Source: Lachnospiraceae bacterium (GTDB taxonomy: Bacteria > Bacillota > Clostridia > Lachnospirales > Lachnospiraceae). Taken from it: 64,000 bases of DNA. Location: assembly GCA_015057115.1 (NCBI GenBank), contig SVEZ01000003.1, forward strand, positions 148,788-212,787, given 5' to 3'. Position 1 is the stretch's first letter, and every line of letters begins with the position of its first letter. Shown in pieces: positions 24,928 to 34,269 of this stretch. Below the pieces are notes generated by a model that saw only the letters and a program-made list of their open reading frames with translations, was not told where the DNA came from and did not search any database. The translations under genes and the position numbers were made by a program.

Positions 24928-25923
24928 ATGGATTATAGCGGAATCAATGATTTTTTGCAAAAGCAGGGTGTTTCTGAAGATTTTGCGGAGTTAATGAAGC
25001 TGCTGGTTTCGCCATCTTATTGCCTGAGGCAGATAGGAAAATTGGTGGGAGATGCGGTGCTGCCCCAGAAGGAAGAGTTTTTGACCTTGGGGCTAATGTG
25101 CCTTTTGTTTGGAGCGGTTAGTCAGTTGGTGCTTGCTTTTGGAGAAAAAGAGAACAAAGGGTTTCTGGATACCATAATTTTTATGTGCGCATCGGGAATT
25201 TGTTTGCGTCTGTTTTTGCAAAGCTTTACCTTGGTGGGAAAATGTATCTTAACTTTGGGGGCTTTTATGAAGGTGTTGCTTCCTGTATTTTGTATTGGCG
25301 TGCTATTTACCAAAGGGGTTCATACTGCATCCTTGTTTTACGCTGCGGTAATGGGAGAAATTTGCATTTTTCAACTGGTGATTTCACAGGTCTGTCTTCC
25401 GGCGTCAAAGTTGCTGATTGGTATGAACTTTGCCAATGCACTCAGCGGGCAGAAACTGTTTGAACGTTTTTCCAAGTTGTTGTCGGATGGGATAAATCTA
25501 TTGCTTAAGGGAATGCTGGCGTTGATTAGCGGATTTCAGATTGTTCAGGAACTTTTGGCTCCCGGAATGGATGTTGCACTTCGAGAAGGCGTAAAAAAGG
25601 CGGCAGGTTGTTTGCCGGGATTGATAACAGCCAGCAGCGCCTGTGTAGGTTTGATTTCCGGTTTGTCGGAAAACTTGAAAAACAGTATGGGAGGGGCAGG
25701 CATGTTTGTTGTCTTTTTACTGTTTTTCCCTACCTTTCTTACATTGCTGTTATATCTTGCAGCATTTCGTATTCTGGAAGCCTGTGTTAGTCCTTTTACA
25801 ACGGATGCCATGAACCGGGTGTTGATGGGAACCTATGAAGGGGTGCTGCTATTGTTTAAATTGTTGTTACATACGGTGACATTTTTGCTTGTCAGTCTAT
25901 GTATTATGACAGCGCTGTCTTAG
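24928..25923 (+). CDS. spoIIIAE: stage III sporulation protein AE
   Basis: A polytopic membrane protein (331 residues) with eight or more hydrophobic segments, including the family block GLITASSACVGLISG. It lacks the long N-terminal signal-like extension of Bacillus SpoIIIAE (about 400 residues), which seems to be a shorter clostridial form rather than a truncation, as no upstream frame continues it. It follows spoIIIAD by 3 nt. Confidence 0.93.
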   Translation: MDYSGINDFLQKQGVSEDFAELMKLLVSPSYCLRQIGKLVGDAVLPQKEEFLTLGLMCLLFGAVSQLVLAFGEKENKGFLDTIIFMCASGICLRLFLQSFTLVGKCILTLGAFMKVLLPVFCIGVLFTKGVHTASLFYAAVMGEICIFQLVISQVCLPASKLLIGMNFANALSGQKLFERFSKLLSDGINLLLKGMLALISGFQIVQELLAPGMDVALREGVKKAAGCLPGLITASSACVGLISGLSENLKNSMGGAGMFVVFLLFFPTFLTLLLYLAAFRILEACVSPFTTDAMNRVLMGTYEGVLLLFKLLLHTVTFLLVSLCIMTALS

Positions 25924-25932
25924 GAGAAGGTG

Positions 25933-26463
25933 ATGGAAATGGGTAACATTACAGATGTTCTGCGCCAGTGTGTGGTTATGTCACTGTTTATCAGTGTGAT
26001 TAGGATTTTACTGGGGCAGAGTGAATTACATAAATATTTTCAATTTTTTGCCGGATTGGTTTTGCTACTGTTATTTTTTACGCCGGTGTTAAAGTTGCTG
26101 GGAAATGAAGACATCTTATTACATTTGGGTTTTGAAGAAATACGGGAGGAATATGAACAATCCCGGGAATTTTCGGATGTATGGAAGGATTACGGTCAGA
26201 TGGCGGAGTCGGAAGCAACCCGGAGCCTTGTGGTGGGATTTGGGGAAGCATTGAGGGAGGAACCTTATGAAATCTATGAGCATGAGGCGAGATATCAGGA
26301 TGGGAAGCTTTCGTGCCTTACACTTTTTCTCCGGTTAAAAAAAAGAGAGGGTAGTGTTACGAAGGAACAGATGAAAGAGTGTCTGGAAAAAATAGAGAAA
26401 AATTTTGCCCCGGACTTTACAGTACGGGTGAAAGGGGAAAAGTGTGAAACAAGAGATTTTTAA
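25933..26463 (+). CDS. spoIIIAF: stage III sporulation protein AF
   Basis: 176 residues with two N-terminal membrane helices (about 8-50) and a soluble C-terminal domain ending near DFTVRVKGE, as in SpoIIIAF. The ATG at 25933 has AGGAGAAGG upstream; GTG at 25930 is the next codon before it and is possible. The 3' end overlaps spoIIIAG by 20 nt. Confidence 0.92.
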   Translation: MEMGNITDVLRQCVVMSLFISVIRILLGQSELHKYFQFFAGLVLLLLFFTPVLKLLGNEDILLHLGFEEIREEYEQSREFSDVWKDYGQMAESEATRSLVVGFGEALREEPYEIYEHEARYQDGKLSCLTLFLRLKKREGSVTKEQMKECLEKIEKNFAPDFTVRVKGEKCETRDF

Positions 26464-26890
26464 AAAAATTTTTTCCATGAAAAAAGAGGCGTTGGCAGTG
26501 ATTTTTTTAGGCGGAGTTCTGCTATTGGTGATTGCCATGCCAACGGGAAAAGGAAAACAAGGTGCATCCGGAGGCGGTTTTAATTATACCGGGATATCCG
26601 GAAACTCATGTGTTTCTACGGAATATGAAAGGCAGCTTGGCAAGGAACTGGCAGAAATTTTAGAGCAGATGGAAGGGGTAGGAGCGGTAAAGGTTATGTT
26701 GACCTTGTCGGAGAAAAAAGAAGGAGGGAGCAGTTTTTATGAAAGTGGGAATCTTCCGAAAGTCAGCGGGGTTCTGGTGGTGGCGCAGGGAGGAGAAAAC
26801 CCAGGGATTAAGCAGAAGATTTTGGAGGCTGTGGAGGCATTATTCCAGATTGAAAGTCATAAGATTAGTATAGTTAAGAAGAAACCATAA
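26444..26890 (+). CDS. spoIIIAG: stage III sporulation protein AG
   Basis: Ring-forming component of the channel: a short cytoplasmic N-terminus, a membrane helix at about residues 13-33, and a soluble domain with the ring-building-motif stretch EGVGAVKVMLTLSE. The start is GTG at 26444 with AAAGGGG upstream; ATG at 26477 would cut into the membrane segment. 148 residues, shorter than Bacillus SpoIIIAG (about 230) mainly because the linker is short. Confidence 0.92.
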   Translation: MKQEIFKKIFSMKKEALAVIFLGGVLLLVIAMPTGKGKQGASGGGFNYTGISGNSCVSTEYERQLGKELAEILEQMEGVGAVKVMLTLSEKKEGGSSFYESGNLPKVSGVLVVAQGGENPGIKQKILEAVEALFQIESHKISIVKKKP

Positions 26891-26902
26891 GGGGGATTTG
26901 TT

Positions 26903-27466
26903 TTGAAGGGTAGACGATTAAAAAATCAACTGATGATTACGGCGCTGGTATTGATGATTGCAGTGGGCGGTTTTTTGAGCTTTCACTATAAGGATAAGGG
27001 ACTGCTGAAGACTGCCATGGGAGGTTTAAAGAAGGAAGATGGGAAGCAGACAACGGAGCTGGAAGACATGGAAGATGCGGGAGAAGCGGTGGCAACCTCC
27101 GGATCGGCGGCTTCCGATTATGCAGCAGGAGCACGGCTGAAGAGGGAACAGAGTCATGCCAAGGTAAAAGAAGAACTGAATAAACTTTTGAAAAAGTCCG
27201 GGATTTCCAAGGAAGAGAAAAAAGAAATTACGAAAAAGCTGGTGCTTTTAACCACGAATCAGGATGCGGAGACAGCAATTGAAAATATACTGGAGGCAAA
27301 GGGATTTCAAAATGTGGTAGTGAGTGTGGGGGAAGAAGGCGTGGATGTTGTGGTAGATTTATCGGTTGTGGAAGAAAAGGATCTGTCTAAAATTCAGGAG
27401 GTGGTGAACCGAAAGACCAAATGTCCGCCGGAGAAAATTGTGGTTACACCTCTTCGGGTGGAGTAA
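26903..27466 (+). CDS. spoIIIAH: stage III sporulation protein AH (SpoIIQ partner)
   Basis: 187 residues: a basic N-terminus, a membrane helix at about 10-27, then a charged linker and a YscJ-like ring domain (about 85-187). That domain mediates the interaction with forespore SpoIIQ or its clostridial equivalent. The start is TTG at 26903 with a GGGGGA upstream. Last gene of the operon; no clear terminator separates it from prfC. Confidence 0.93.
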   Translation: MKGRRLKNQLMITALVLMIAVGGFLSFHYKDKGLLKTAMGGLKKEDGKQTTELEDMEDAGEAVATSGSAASDYAAGARLKREQSHAKVKEELNKLLKKSGISKEEKKEITKKLVLLTTNQDAETAIENILEAKGFQNVVVSVGEEGVDVVVDLSVVEEKDLSKIQEVVNRKTKCPPEKIVVTPLRVE

Positions 27467-27480
27467 ATTACGGGAACACC

Positions 27481-27510
27481 TTGACAAAGGGGTAATCACT
27501 TTTATATAAT
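27481..27510 (+). promoter_or_regulatory. sigma-A promoter for prfC
   Basis: A perfect TTGACA, an 18-bp spacer and a perfect TATAAT, 62 bp before the prfC start. Confidence 0.85.
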
Positions 27511-27572
27511 GAATTGTTTGATGTGTTAGATGAAGAAAACAGATAGATAAGATAGTAAATGGAGGATGTACC

Positions 27573-29162
27573 GTGGCAGATTTAAAGAAAGAAATTGAAA
27601 AACGTAGAACCTTTGCGATTATTTCCCACCCGGATGCGGGTAAAACCACTTTAACAGAGAAATTTCTGTTATACGGAGGTGCCATTAATCAGGCCGGTTC
27701 CGTAAAGGGAAAGGCGACAGCTAAGCATGCGGTTTCTGACTGGATGGCCATTGAAAAAGAAAGAGGAATTTCGGTTACGTCCTCGGTTTTACAGTTTAAT
27801 TATGATGGATACTGTATTAATATTTTGGATACGCCGGGACATCAGGACTTCTCAGAGGATACCTATCGAACCCTGATGGCAGCGGATTCGGCGGTAATGG
27901 TAATTGACGGTTCCAAGGGTGTGGAGGCACAGACCAGAAAGCTTTTTAAAGTCTGTGTTATGAGACATATTCCGATTTTTACTTTTATCAATAAAATGGA
28001 CCGTGACGCCAACGATACCTTCTCTTTGCTGGATGAGATTGAAAACGAGTTGGGTATTGCAACCTGCCCGATTAACTGGCCTATTGGTTCCGGTAAGAAT
28101 TTCCAGGGTGTATATGACCGAAATACCCGGAAGATTATGACTTTTTCCGATACTCAGAAGGGTACAAAAGAAGGCAACGAGGAAGAGTTCTGTGTGGATG
28201 ATGAGGCAGCAATGAACCGCATCGGACAGCAGAATTATGATAAATTATTGGAAGAAATTGAACTTTTGGACGGCGCCGGAGCTGAATTTGATCAGGAGTT
28301 GGTAACAAAGGGTGAACTTTCACCGGTATTTTTTGGATCTGCGCTGACCAACTTCGGTGTGGAAACCTTTTTGCAGCACTTTTTGAAAATGACTTACGCA
28401 CCCCTTGCGCGTCAGTCTGATAAGGGCGAGATTACGCCTTTTGAAGATTATTTCTCTGCCTTTGTATTTAAAATTCAGGCAAACATGAACAAGGCACACC
28501 GTGACAGAATTGCATTTATGCGTATTGTATCCGGTAAGTTTGAGGCAGGTATGGATGTGTTCCATGTGCAGGGAGGCAAAAAAGTGAAGCTTTCCCAGCC
28601 GCAGCAGATGATGGCGTCCGAGCGTAAAATAGTGGAAGAGGCATGTGCCGGCGACATTATCGGTATTTTTGATCCGGGCATTTTTTCCATCGGAGATACG
28701 CTTACCACGGCACCGGACAAGTTTGCATTTGAGGGAATCCCTACCTTTGCGCCGGAGCATTTTGCAAGAGTTCGTCAGGTGGATACCATGAAGAGAAAGC
28801 AGTTTGTAAAAGGTATCAATCAGATAGCCCAGGAAGGTGCAATTCAGATTTTCCAGGAGTATAATACAGGTCTGGAAGAGATCATTGTAGGCGTTGTAGG
28901 TGTGTTGCAGTTTGACGTTTTAAAATATCGTTTGGAAAGTGAATACAATGTAGAGATTAAGATGGAATCCCTGCCATACGAGCATATTCGTTGGATTAAG
29001 GATAAGACCATGGATCTGGATAACTTAATCGGAACCTCTGATATGAAGAAAATTAAGGATTTGAAGGGAAATCCATTACTTTTGTTTGCTCATGAGTGGA
29101 GCATTAAGATGACCTTGGAGCGTAATGAAGGACTGGAGTTAGTAGAATTCAGTAAGGATTAA
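27573..29162 (+). CDS. prfC: peptide chain release factor 3
   Basis: GTPase that recycles RF1/RF2 after termination. 529 residues: P-loop SHPDAGKTT, switch motif DTPGHQDF, NKMDRD, then domains II and III of the translational GTPase family. The start is GTG at 27573 after a TGGAGG ribosome binding site. It has its own strong promoter. Confidence 0.96.
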   Translation: MADLKKEIEKRRTFAIISHPDAGKTTLTEKFLLYGGAINQAGSVKGKATAKHAVSDWMAIEKERGISVTSSVLQFNYDGYCINILDTPGHQDFSEDTYRTLMAADSAVMVIDGSKGVEAQTRKLFKVCVMRHIPIFTFINKMDRDANDTFSLLDEIENELGIATCPINWPIGSGKNFQGVYDRNTRKIMTFSDTQKGTKEGNEEEFCVDDEAAMNRIGQQNYDKLLEEIELLDGAGAEFDQELVTKGELSPVFFGSALTNFGVETFLQHFLKMTYAPLARQSDKGEITPFEDYFSAFVFKIQANMNKAHRDRIAFMRIVSGKFEAGMDVFHVQGGKKVKLSQPQQMMASERKIVEEACAGDIIGIFDPGIFSIGDTLTTAPDKFAFEGIPTFAPEHFARVRQVDTMKRKQFVKGINQIAQEGAIQIFQEYNTGLEEIIVGVVGVLQFDVLKYRLESEYNVEIKMESLPYEHIRWIKDKTMDLDNLIGTSDMKKIKDLKGNPLLLFAHEWSIKMTLERNEGLELVEFSKD

Positions 29163-29186
29163 TTTTTCAAAGGAGGAGGCGGAAGT

Positions 29187-30035
29187 ATGGTAAAAGATGA
29201 CAGACTGAAGGTAGCGGTGGTTTTAGCAGTACTGTTTGTGGTCGCGATTTTATCCTTTACAGTGGCTGCGAACTGGGTGCAAAAACCGGAAATTCACAAG
29301 AAGCAGTTTGCGACTTTGGATGAGAAAAAAGAAACGGTTTTGAAATTGACAGCAGTTACTACGGCAACGTCCACTTTAATTACGGTTTTGCCGGGGGATA
29401 TGGCAACACCAATTGCTGAAAAACTGGCGGATGTCAGTGGGTATCTGGTAATCGTACTGTGTGCGATTTTTCTGGAAAAATATTTGCTGGTGATTACCTG
29501 GGTGGCTGTGTTTAAAATTATTATTCCGCTAATCTGCATTTTGATAGGAGTTCGGTTGTTCGTAAATAAAGAAGTGCTGAATCAGGTAATCCTGAAACTG
29601 GCGCTTTTTGGAGTTGCCATCTGTTTGGTAATTCCGGCAAGTGTTGGGATTGCCAATCTGATAGAACACACCTATGAGAATTCCATTCAGGAGGCCATTG
29701 ACGGTGGAATCGAAGTGAGTCAGGAATTCCGGGATGAACTTGGGGAAGAAGACACTGCGAAAGAGGATGAAGAGGAAAGCATCCTAGACAAAATTACCGG
29801 CTGGACAAAGGGTATTACGGAAAAGGTTCAGGACACCGTATCGACTTTTAGCAAAGAAAATATCCAGAAAATGCTGAAGTCATCACAAAAAGAAATTAAT
29901 AACCTGATAGAAGCGGTGGCGGTAATGTTAGTTACTTCCTGTTTAATACCTGTTTTAGTATTAATTTTTATGCTGTGGCTTGTAAAAACATTATTGAATG
30001 TGGATATTGAAAAAATCGGCAAAAAAAGATTGTAA
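29187..30035 (+). CDS. polytopic membrane protein of unknown function
   Basis: A 282-residue protein with an N-terminal helix (about 8-30), a cluster of three or four helices between about 80 and 155, a long acidic and amphipathic soluble region (about 160-240, including a run EEDEEES-like and a helix beginning LDKITGWTKG), and a final helix near 245-270. I do not recognise a family. A strong AAAGGAGGAGG precedes the ATG. It is 24 nt after prfC and shares its transcript, ending at the bidirectional terminator. Confidence 0.8.
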   Translation: MVKDDRLKVAVVLAVLFVVAILSFTVAANWVQKPEIHKKQFATLDEKKETVLKLTAVTTATSTLITVLPGDMATPIAEKLADVSGYLVIVLCAIFLEKYLLVITWVAVFKIIIPLICILIGVRLFVNKEVLNQVILKLALFGVAICLVIPASVGIANLIEHTYENSIQEAIDGGIEVSQEFRDELGEEDTAKEDEEESILDKITGWTKGITEKVQDTVSTFSKENIQKMLKSSQKEINNLIEAVAVMLVTSCLIPVLVLIFMLWLVKTLLNVDIEKIGKKRL

Positions 30036-30037
30036 CA

Positions 30038-30065
30038 AAAAGCGACCCCAAAAGAGGTCGCTTTT
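30038..30065. terminator. bidirectional terminator between convergent genes
   Basis: AAAAGCGACC and GGTCGCTTTT form a 10-bp stem whose outer A and T runs give a U tract in either direction. It lies between the 29187 gene and the CoA-transferase gene. Confidence 0.9.
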
Positions 30066-30078
30066 ATAATGGTTATAT

Positions 30079-31422
30079 TTATCTCTTGTTGGAACGTCTC
30101 CAGATATGCATATTCTCTGCTTCCTTAATAAGTTCATCTCTGAAATCCGGATGCGCAATGGAAATAATCTGTTCTGCACGCTCCCATGCGGAAAGACCTT
30201 TTAAGTTGATGCATCCGTATTCTGTTACCAGATACATGGTTTGAGGACGGGTATCCGTAACAATGGAACCGGTTGCCAGTGTAGGGCGGATACGGCTGTT
30301 TACCTTGCCGTCTTTGCTGGTAAAAGTGGAAGATAAGCAGATAAAGCTCTTTCCACCCTTGGAAAGGTAAGCACCCATTACGAAGTCCATTTGTCCGCCG
30401 GCGCCGGAGATGTGTTTGGTTCCGGAACTTTCGGCATTTACCTGACCGAAGAGGTCAACATCAACAGCGTTGTTAATGGAAATAAAGTTATCAATGGAGC
30501 CGATAACCCGGGCATCGTTGGTGTAGTCAACCGGAGCACTCATAACCGCCGGATTATTGTGAATGTAATCGTACATTTTCTTGGTTCCGGCACCGAAAGC
30601 AAAGGTCTGACGGAAAGGATCGATGTTCTTTCTTGCACCGGTAATCTTGCCGGCTTTGGCAATGTCAACAAAAGCGTCAACGTACATTTCTGTATGAACA
30701 CCCAAATCCTTCAGGTCGGATTGAGCAATCATCTGTCCGATGGTGTTCGGCATTCCTCCGATACCAAGCTGGAGGCAGGCACCGTCCGGAATCTCTTTTA
30801 CCACAAGTTCGGCAACCTTCTTATCAACTTCGGTAGGTGCGCCACCGGATGGAAGTTCCGGAAGCGGTTCGTTATCGCCTTCAACAATAAGGTCGACATC
30901 GGAAATATGAATTTCGGACTCAAAACCGCCTAAACAACGAGGCATATTGGTATTAACTTCTACGATAACCTTCTTTGCTGTTTCGCACATGGCTGCAAAA
31001 TGGGATGCATTTGGTCCAAAATTGAAATAGCCGTGCTCATCCATTGGAGATACTACGAACATGGCCACATCATCCGGTACAATATGATCTCGGTAGTAGC
31101 GTGGCAGTTCGGAATAACGGATAGGCGCATAATAAGCAGCTCCCGTAGAAATAAGCTTACGCTCAATGCCACTCATGTGCCAGGAGTTCCAGCAAAAATG
31201 CTCTGCGGCATCTTCCCGATCGAAAACAGCCGGTTTACGGAAAATAATTCCTCCACGCAGTTTGACATCCGTCAGTTCATCGGTACGTCTGGCAAGTGCC
31301 TTGTCCAAAGCAACAACGGTAGCGGTTCCCCAACCGTAATCAACCCAGTCTCCGGATTTGATACATTTTACCGCTTCGTCGGCAGTCACTAGTTTCTTTT
31401 GGTATTCTTCTTGATAATTCAA
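30079..31422 (-). CDS. but: butyryl-CoA:acetate CoA-transferase
   Basis: Transfers CoA from butyryl-CoA to acetate, the final step of butyrate formation in many gut Firmicutes. The 447 residues closely follow the Roseburia-type enzyme as I remember it: [22 protein letters not shown], the catalytic-Glu region [11 protein letters not shown] (Glu about 245), [13 protein letters not shown], and a C-terminal [14 protein letters not shown] followed by MHIWRRSN. The nearest alternative is 4-hydroxybutyrate CoA-transferase of the same family; the conserved C-terminus and context favour But. The start is TTG at 31422 with AAGGGGG upstream. Its promoter (31459-31487) carries a 12-bp palindrome. Confidence 0.88.
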   Translation of the reverse strand: MNYQEEYQKKLVTADEAVKCIKSGDWVDYGWGTATVVALDKALARRTDELTDVKLRGGIIFRKPAVFDREDAAEHFCWNSWHMSGIERKLISTGAAYYAPIRYSELPRYYRDHIVPDDVAMFVVSPMDEHGYFNFGPNASHFAAMCETAKKVIVEVNTNMPRCLGGFESEIHISDVDLIVEGDNEPLPELPSGGAPTEVDKKVAELVVKEIPDGACLQLGIGGMPNTIGQMIAQSDLKDLGVHTEMYVDAFVDIAKAGKITGARKNIDPFRQTFAFGAGTKKMYDYIHNNPAVMSAPVDYTNDARVIGSIDNFISINNAVDVDLFGQVNAESSGTKHISGAGGQMDFVMGAYLSKGGKSFICLSSTFTSKDGKVNSRIRPTLATGSIVTDTRPQTMYLVTEYGCINLKGLSAWERAEQIISIAHPDFRDELIKEAENMHIWRRSNKR

Positions 31423-31453
31423 CGCAGAGTCCCCCTTCTTTTTAAATACTATA

Positions 31454-31487
31454 GTAATATATTACACTTATTAAAAAAATACCGCAA
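31454..31487 (-). promoter_or_regulatory. but promoter overlapped by a perfect 12-bp palindrome
   Basis: On the - strand, TTGCGG (31482-31487), a 17-bp spacer and TAATAT (31459-31464). The -10 lies inside the perfect palindrome GTAATATATTAC (31454-31465), a good position for a repressor operator. It does not match the Rex, Fur or SOS operators I know. Confidence 0.5.
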
Positions 31488-31553
31488 GTATTCTGATAAA
31501 ATTTATCTAATCTATAATGCTTGACTTATATCGAGAAAAAGTGCATACTGTAA

Positions 31554-31580
31554 ACAGTCACATTCGTGACGGTCTTTTTT
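31554..31580 (+). terminator. orphan terminator 1 between but and recA
   Basis: GTCAC-attc-GTGAC, extended outward by AC/GT across one mismatch, followed by T6. No + strand gene lies upstream, because but is on the other strand. Confidence 0.6.
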
Positions 31581-31589
31581 CGAAAATCA

Positions 31590-31615
31590 TTCCCGCATAC
31601 CTGCGGAACTTTTTT
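31590..31615 (+). terminator. orphan terminator 2 between but and recA
   Basis: TTCCCGCA-tacc-TGCGGAA (one bulged C) followed by C and T6. It lies 11 bp before the recA -35. Confidence 0.55.
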
Positions 31616-31626
31616 CAATTTACCTG

Positions 31627-31655
31627 TTGACTTTTCCCGACAAGAGGTATATTAT
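31627..31655 (+). promoter_or_regulatory. recA promoter
   Basis: TTGACT, a 17-bp spacer and TATTAT, ending 12 bp before the SOS box and 45 bp before the recA start. Confidence 0.85.
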
Positions 31656-31666
31656 TTTCATAAAGA

Positions 31667-31680
31667 CGAACATAAGTTCG
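31667..31680 (+). promoter_or_regulatory. SOS box (LexA/DinR operator) of recA
   Basis: CGAACATAAGTTCG is a perfect match to the Gram-positive SOS consensus CGAAC-N4-GTTCG. It covers the expected transcription start region of recA, so LexA would repress until DNA damage. Confidence 0.92.
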
Positions 31681-31699
31681 CAAGAAGGAGATTAAGAAT

Positions 31700-32752
31700 A
31701 TGGCGAAAGAAGATAGATTGAAGGCCTTAGATGCGGCCATTGCACAGATTGAGAAGCAGTATGGTAAGGGCTCGGTTATGAAGCTGGGTGATAATACTGC
31801 CAGCATGAACGTGGAGACTGTACCTACCGGTTCCATCAGTTTGGATATCGCGTTGGGATTGGGTGGTGTTCCTAAGGGACGTGTGATTGAAGTATACGGT
31901 CCGGAATCCAGTGGTAAGACTACCGTAGCCCTTCATATGGTGGCTGAAGTTCAGAAGCGTGGAGGAATCGCAGGCTTTATTGACGCAGAACATGCTTTGG
32001 ATCCTGTATATGCCAAGAACATTGGTGTAGATATTGATAATCTGTACATTTCCCAGCCGGACAACGGAGAGCAGGCGTTAGAGATTACAGAAACCATGGT
32101 ACGTTCCGGTGCGGTAGATATTGTAATCGTAGACTCTGTTGCGGCGTTGGTGCCGAAGGCAGAGATTGACGGCGATATGGGAGATTCCCATGTGGGATTA
32201 CAGGCAAGACTTATGTCACAGGCTCTTCGTAAACTGACGGGTGTTATCAGTAAGTCCAACTGTATCGTAATCTTTATCAACCAGTTAAGAGAGAAGGTTG
32301 GTATTATGTTCGGTAATCCGGAGACTACTACCGGAGGTCGTGCATTGAAGTTCTATTCTTCTATTCGTATGGATGTAAGAAGAATTGAAGCCTTGAAGCA
32401 GGGCGGAGAAGTGATTGGTAACCGTACCAGAATCAAGATTGTTAAGAATAAGGTGGCTCCGCCATTTAAGGAAGCTGAGTTTGATATTATGTTTGGTAAA
32501 GGAATATCCAAGGAGGGAGATCTTCTTGATCTTGCAGCGGATATTGATGTCATTAACAAGTCCGGAGCATGGTATGCATACAAGGGAGACAAGATTGGAC
32601 AGGGACGTGAGAATGCAAAGCAGTTCCTTGCCAATAACCCGGAGATCTGTGCAGAGATTGAGGCACAGGTAAGAGCGCATTACCAGCTGGATGGAGAAAT
32701 GGCGACAGAAGCCGGAAACGAAGTGGCAGCTACAGCAGAAGCAGAAGAATAA
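31700..32752 (+). CDS. recA: recombinase RecA
   Basis: Strand-exchange protein and LexA co-protease. 350 residues with Walker [10 protein letters not shown], Walker [13 protein letters not shown], the L1/L2 DNA-binding loops and an acidic C-terminal tail. The ATG at 31700 has AAGGAG upstream. Controlled by an SOS box; recX lies two genes downstream. Confidence 0.98.
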   Translation: MAKEDRLKALDAAIAQIEKQYGKGSVMKLGDNTASMNVETVPTGSISLDIALGLGGVPKGRVIEVYGPESSGKTTVALHMVAEVQKRGGIAGFIDAEHALDPVYAKNIGVDIDNLYISQPDNGEQALEITETMVRSGAVDIVIVDSVAALVPKAEIDGDMGDSHVGLQARLMSQALRKLTGVISKSNCIVIFINQLREKVGIMFGNPETTTGGRALKFYSSIRMDVRRIEALKQGGEVIGNRTRIKIVKNKVAPPFKEAEFDIMFGKGISKEGDLLDLAADIDVINKSGAWYAYKGDKIGQGRENAKQFLANNPEICAEIEAQVRAHYQLDGEMATEAGNEVAATAEAEE

Positions 32753-32756
32753 ATGT

Positions 32757-32788
32757 AAAGCTCGAAGCGTTTGTGCTTCGGGCTTTTC
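32757..32788 (+). terminator. hairpin after recA
   Basis: AGCTCGAAGC and GCTTCGGGCT around a 6-nt loop, followed by only four T. The next gene starts 27 bp further on, so read-through toward recX is plausible. Confidence 0.6.
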
Positions 32789-32814
32789 GCCTATCACAAC
32801 GAGGGGGAAGATGC

Positions 32815-33504
32815 ATGTTATTGAATTGGTTTAGCGATGATTTTGACAAGTTGATTCTTTTTTACTACTTTCATGATGGGGAGGAGACTGCAAAGCGCTT
32901 GATTCAGGCGAAACTTCATTGCTCCAATAAGGAGGCCAGAAGAACGTTATATGAGGTTTTGCTTGGGAAGAAACAGGAAGAGTATCGGAAAGAACTGTTG
33001 CGGAAGTTTAAGTCTTTGGATGTCCGGAAGAGTCAAATGAAACTCTTTTTGGAAACGGGGATTTTGCTACCGCGTAAGCCTTTACGAAAACAGAAACTTC
33101 GCGTCGCATTGTTTGTGGATGGCGAGAATATCAGTTACAAGCATGCAGAACGTATTCGTTCTATAGCGGAGAAGGAAGGGGTTGTGGTGGTTTCCCGAGT
33201 ATATACGTTGTATAATGACCCCAGTATTCGGAAGTGGCGTGAGAAGGCGAAAGATAACCAGATGGTGGACGTTCGCCTCGGAGGCAAGCATGAGAAGGAT
33301 AAGGTGGATCGGAAGATACAGAGTGATATGCGAAGACTTTTTGACAGTCGCATAGACGTGATTTGCCTGGCAACCTGCGATGGCGGTTATGCACCAACGG
33401 TTCAGGCTGCGGTAAGTGCAGGCAAATGTGTGATTGTTATGGGGGAGGAAGTGAAGATGTCGGCGCGGCTGCGTAAGGCAGGAAGTCGTATGGTGGCATT
33501 ATAG
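32815..33504 (+). CDS. NYN-domain (PIN-like) putative ribonuclease
   Basis: The 229-residue protein has an N-terminal helical region of about 95 residues and a C-terminal NYN/LabA (DUF88) domain with metal-binding acids in ALFVDGENI, DKVDRKIQSD and ATCDGGYAPTV. Such domains are single-strand RNA or DNA nucleases of the PIN superfamily. The ATG at 32815 has GAGGGGGAA upstream. Its place between recA and recX suggests a link to nucleic-acid maintenance, but that is inference. The substrate is unknown. Confidence 0.78.
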   Translation: MLLNWFSDDFDKLILFYYFHDGEETAKRLIQAKLHCSNKEARRTLYEVLLGKKQEEYRKELLRKFKSLDVRKSQMKLFLETGILLPRKPLRKQKLRVALFVDGENISYKHAERIRSIAEKEGVVVVSRVYTLYNDPSIRKWREKAKDNQMVDVRLGGKHEKDKVDRKIQSDMRRLFDSRIDVICLATCDGGYAPTVQAAVSAGKCVIVMGEEVKMSARLRKAGSRMVAL

Positions 33505-33556
33505 GTGCAAGAAACTGTGCTTAGAACAATTCAGGTGTAAAGGAAAGAGGACAGAA

Positions 33557-34060
33557 ATGGGCTATCAGAGAAGAAGACCTGAGACAATGGAACATTTGGA
33601 ACCGGAAGAAGTGGTGAAACGTGCGAAGAAGAAGGCGTTAGCTCTTTTGGAAAGACAGGATAGAACAGAAAGTCAACTGTTGTCTAAGCTGGCAGAGAAA
33701 GGATTTCCGGAATATGCCTGTGAAGAAGCACTAGCCTATGTGAAGAGCTTTCATTATGTGGACGATGAACGATTTGCCAGAAACTATATCCGGTATCGTC
33801 AGGACAGTAAGAGCCGTCAACAGCTAAAATTGGATTTAATCAGGAAGGGTGTTAAGAAGGAGACTATTGACCTGGCGATGGAAGAAGAGTATGAGAATGA
33901 AGAGAAGGATATGATTCTAGCACTTCTTCACAAGAAGAGGTTCGACCCCGCCACGGCAGATGTGAAAGAGAAGAATCGTATAATGGGATTTTTGCTTCGC
34001 AGAGGCTATTCCCTTGCAGAGGTGAAGGAGTGTATGCGGCAGATGGAACATGAACGGTAG
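33557..34060 (+). CDS. recX: RecA regulator RecX
   Basis: Binds RecA filaments and modulates their activity. 167 residues of three-helix repeats with the family pattern KKALALLERQDRTESQL, YVKSFHYVDDERFARNYI and KSRQQLKLDLIRKGV. Located two genes after recA, as is common. The AAAGGAAAGAGG stretch serves as ribosome binding site. Confidence 0.92.
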   Translation: MGYQRRRPETMEHLEPEEVVKRAKKKALALLERQDRTESQLLSKLAEKGFPEYACEEALAYVKSFHYVDDERFARNYIRYRQDSKSRQQLKLDLIRKGVKKETIDLAMEEEYENEEKDMILALLHKKRFDPATADVKEKNRIMGFLLRRGYSLAEVKECMRQMEHER

Positions 34061-34144
34061 GAGAGTGTTCACAAGATGGAAGGCAGGGGATTTTTTTTGA
34101 CAATACAATATGTGCAAATAATGGCTGATATCAGATACAAGTAC

Positions 34145-34173
34145 TTGACATAAGAAGGGAAAGAGTATAAAAT
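34145..34173 (+). promoter_or_regulatory. sigma-A promoter for rny
   Basis: A perfect TTGACA, a 17-bp spacer and TAAAAT, 97 bp before the rny start. Confidence 0.8.
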
Positions 34174-34269
34174 TTAAGTGTTGAAACTATGCCAAATAGT
34201 AAGCCAGATTGCTATATAGATATGTGACAACACTTTGTAATTTGAAAATTTAATAAAGGAGGTGCTCCT

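Noticed and set aside
30391..30933. A 180-codon + strand frame inside the CoA-transferase gene
   Set aside because: The - strand product is a clear But enzyme over the whole length; the + frame resembles no family and is a codon-bias shadow.
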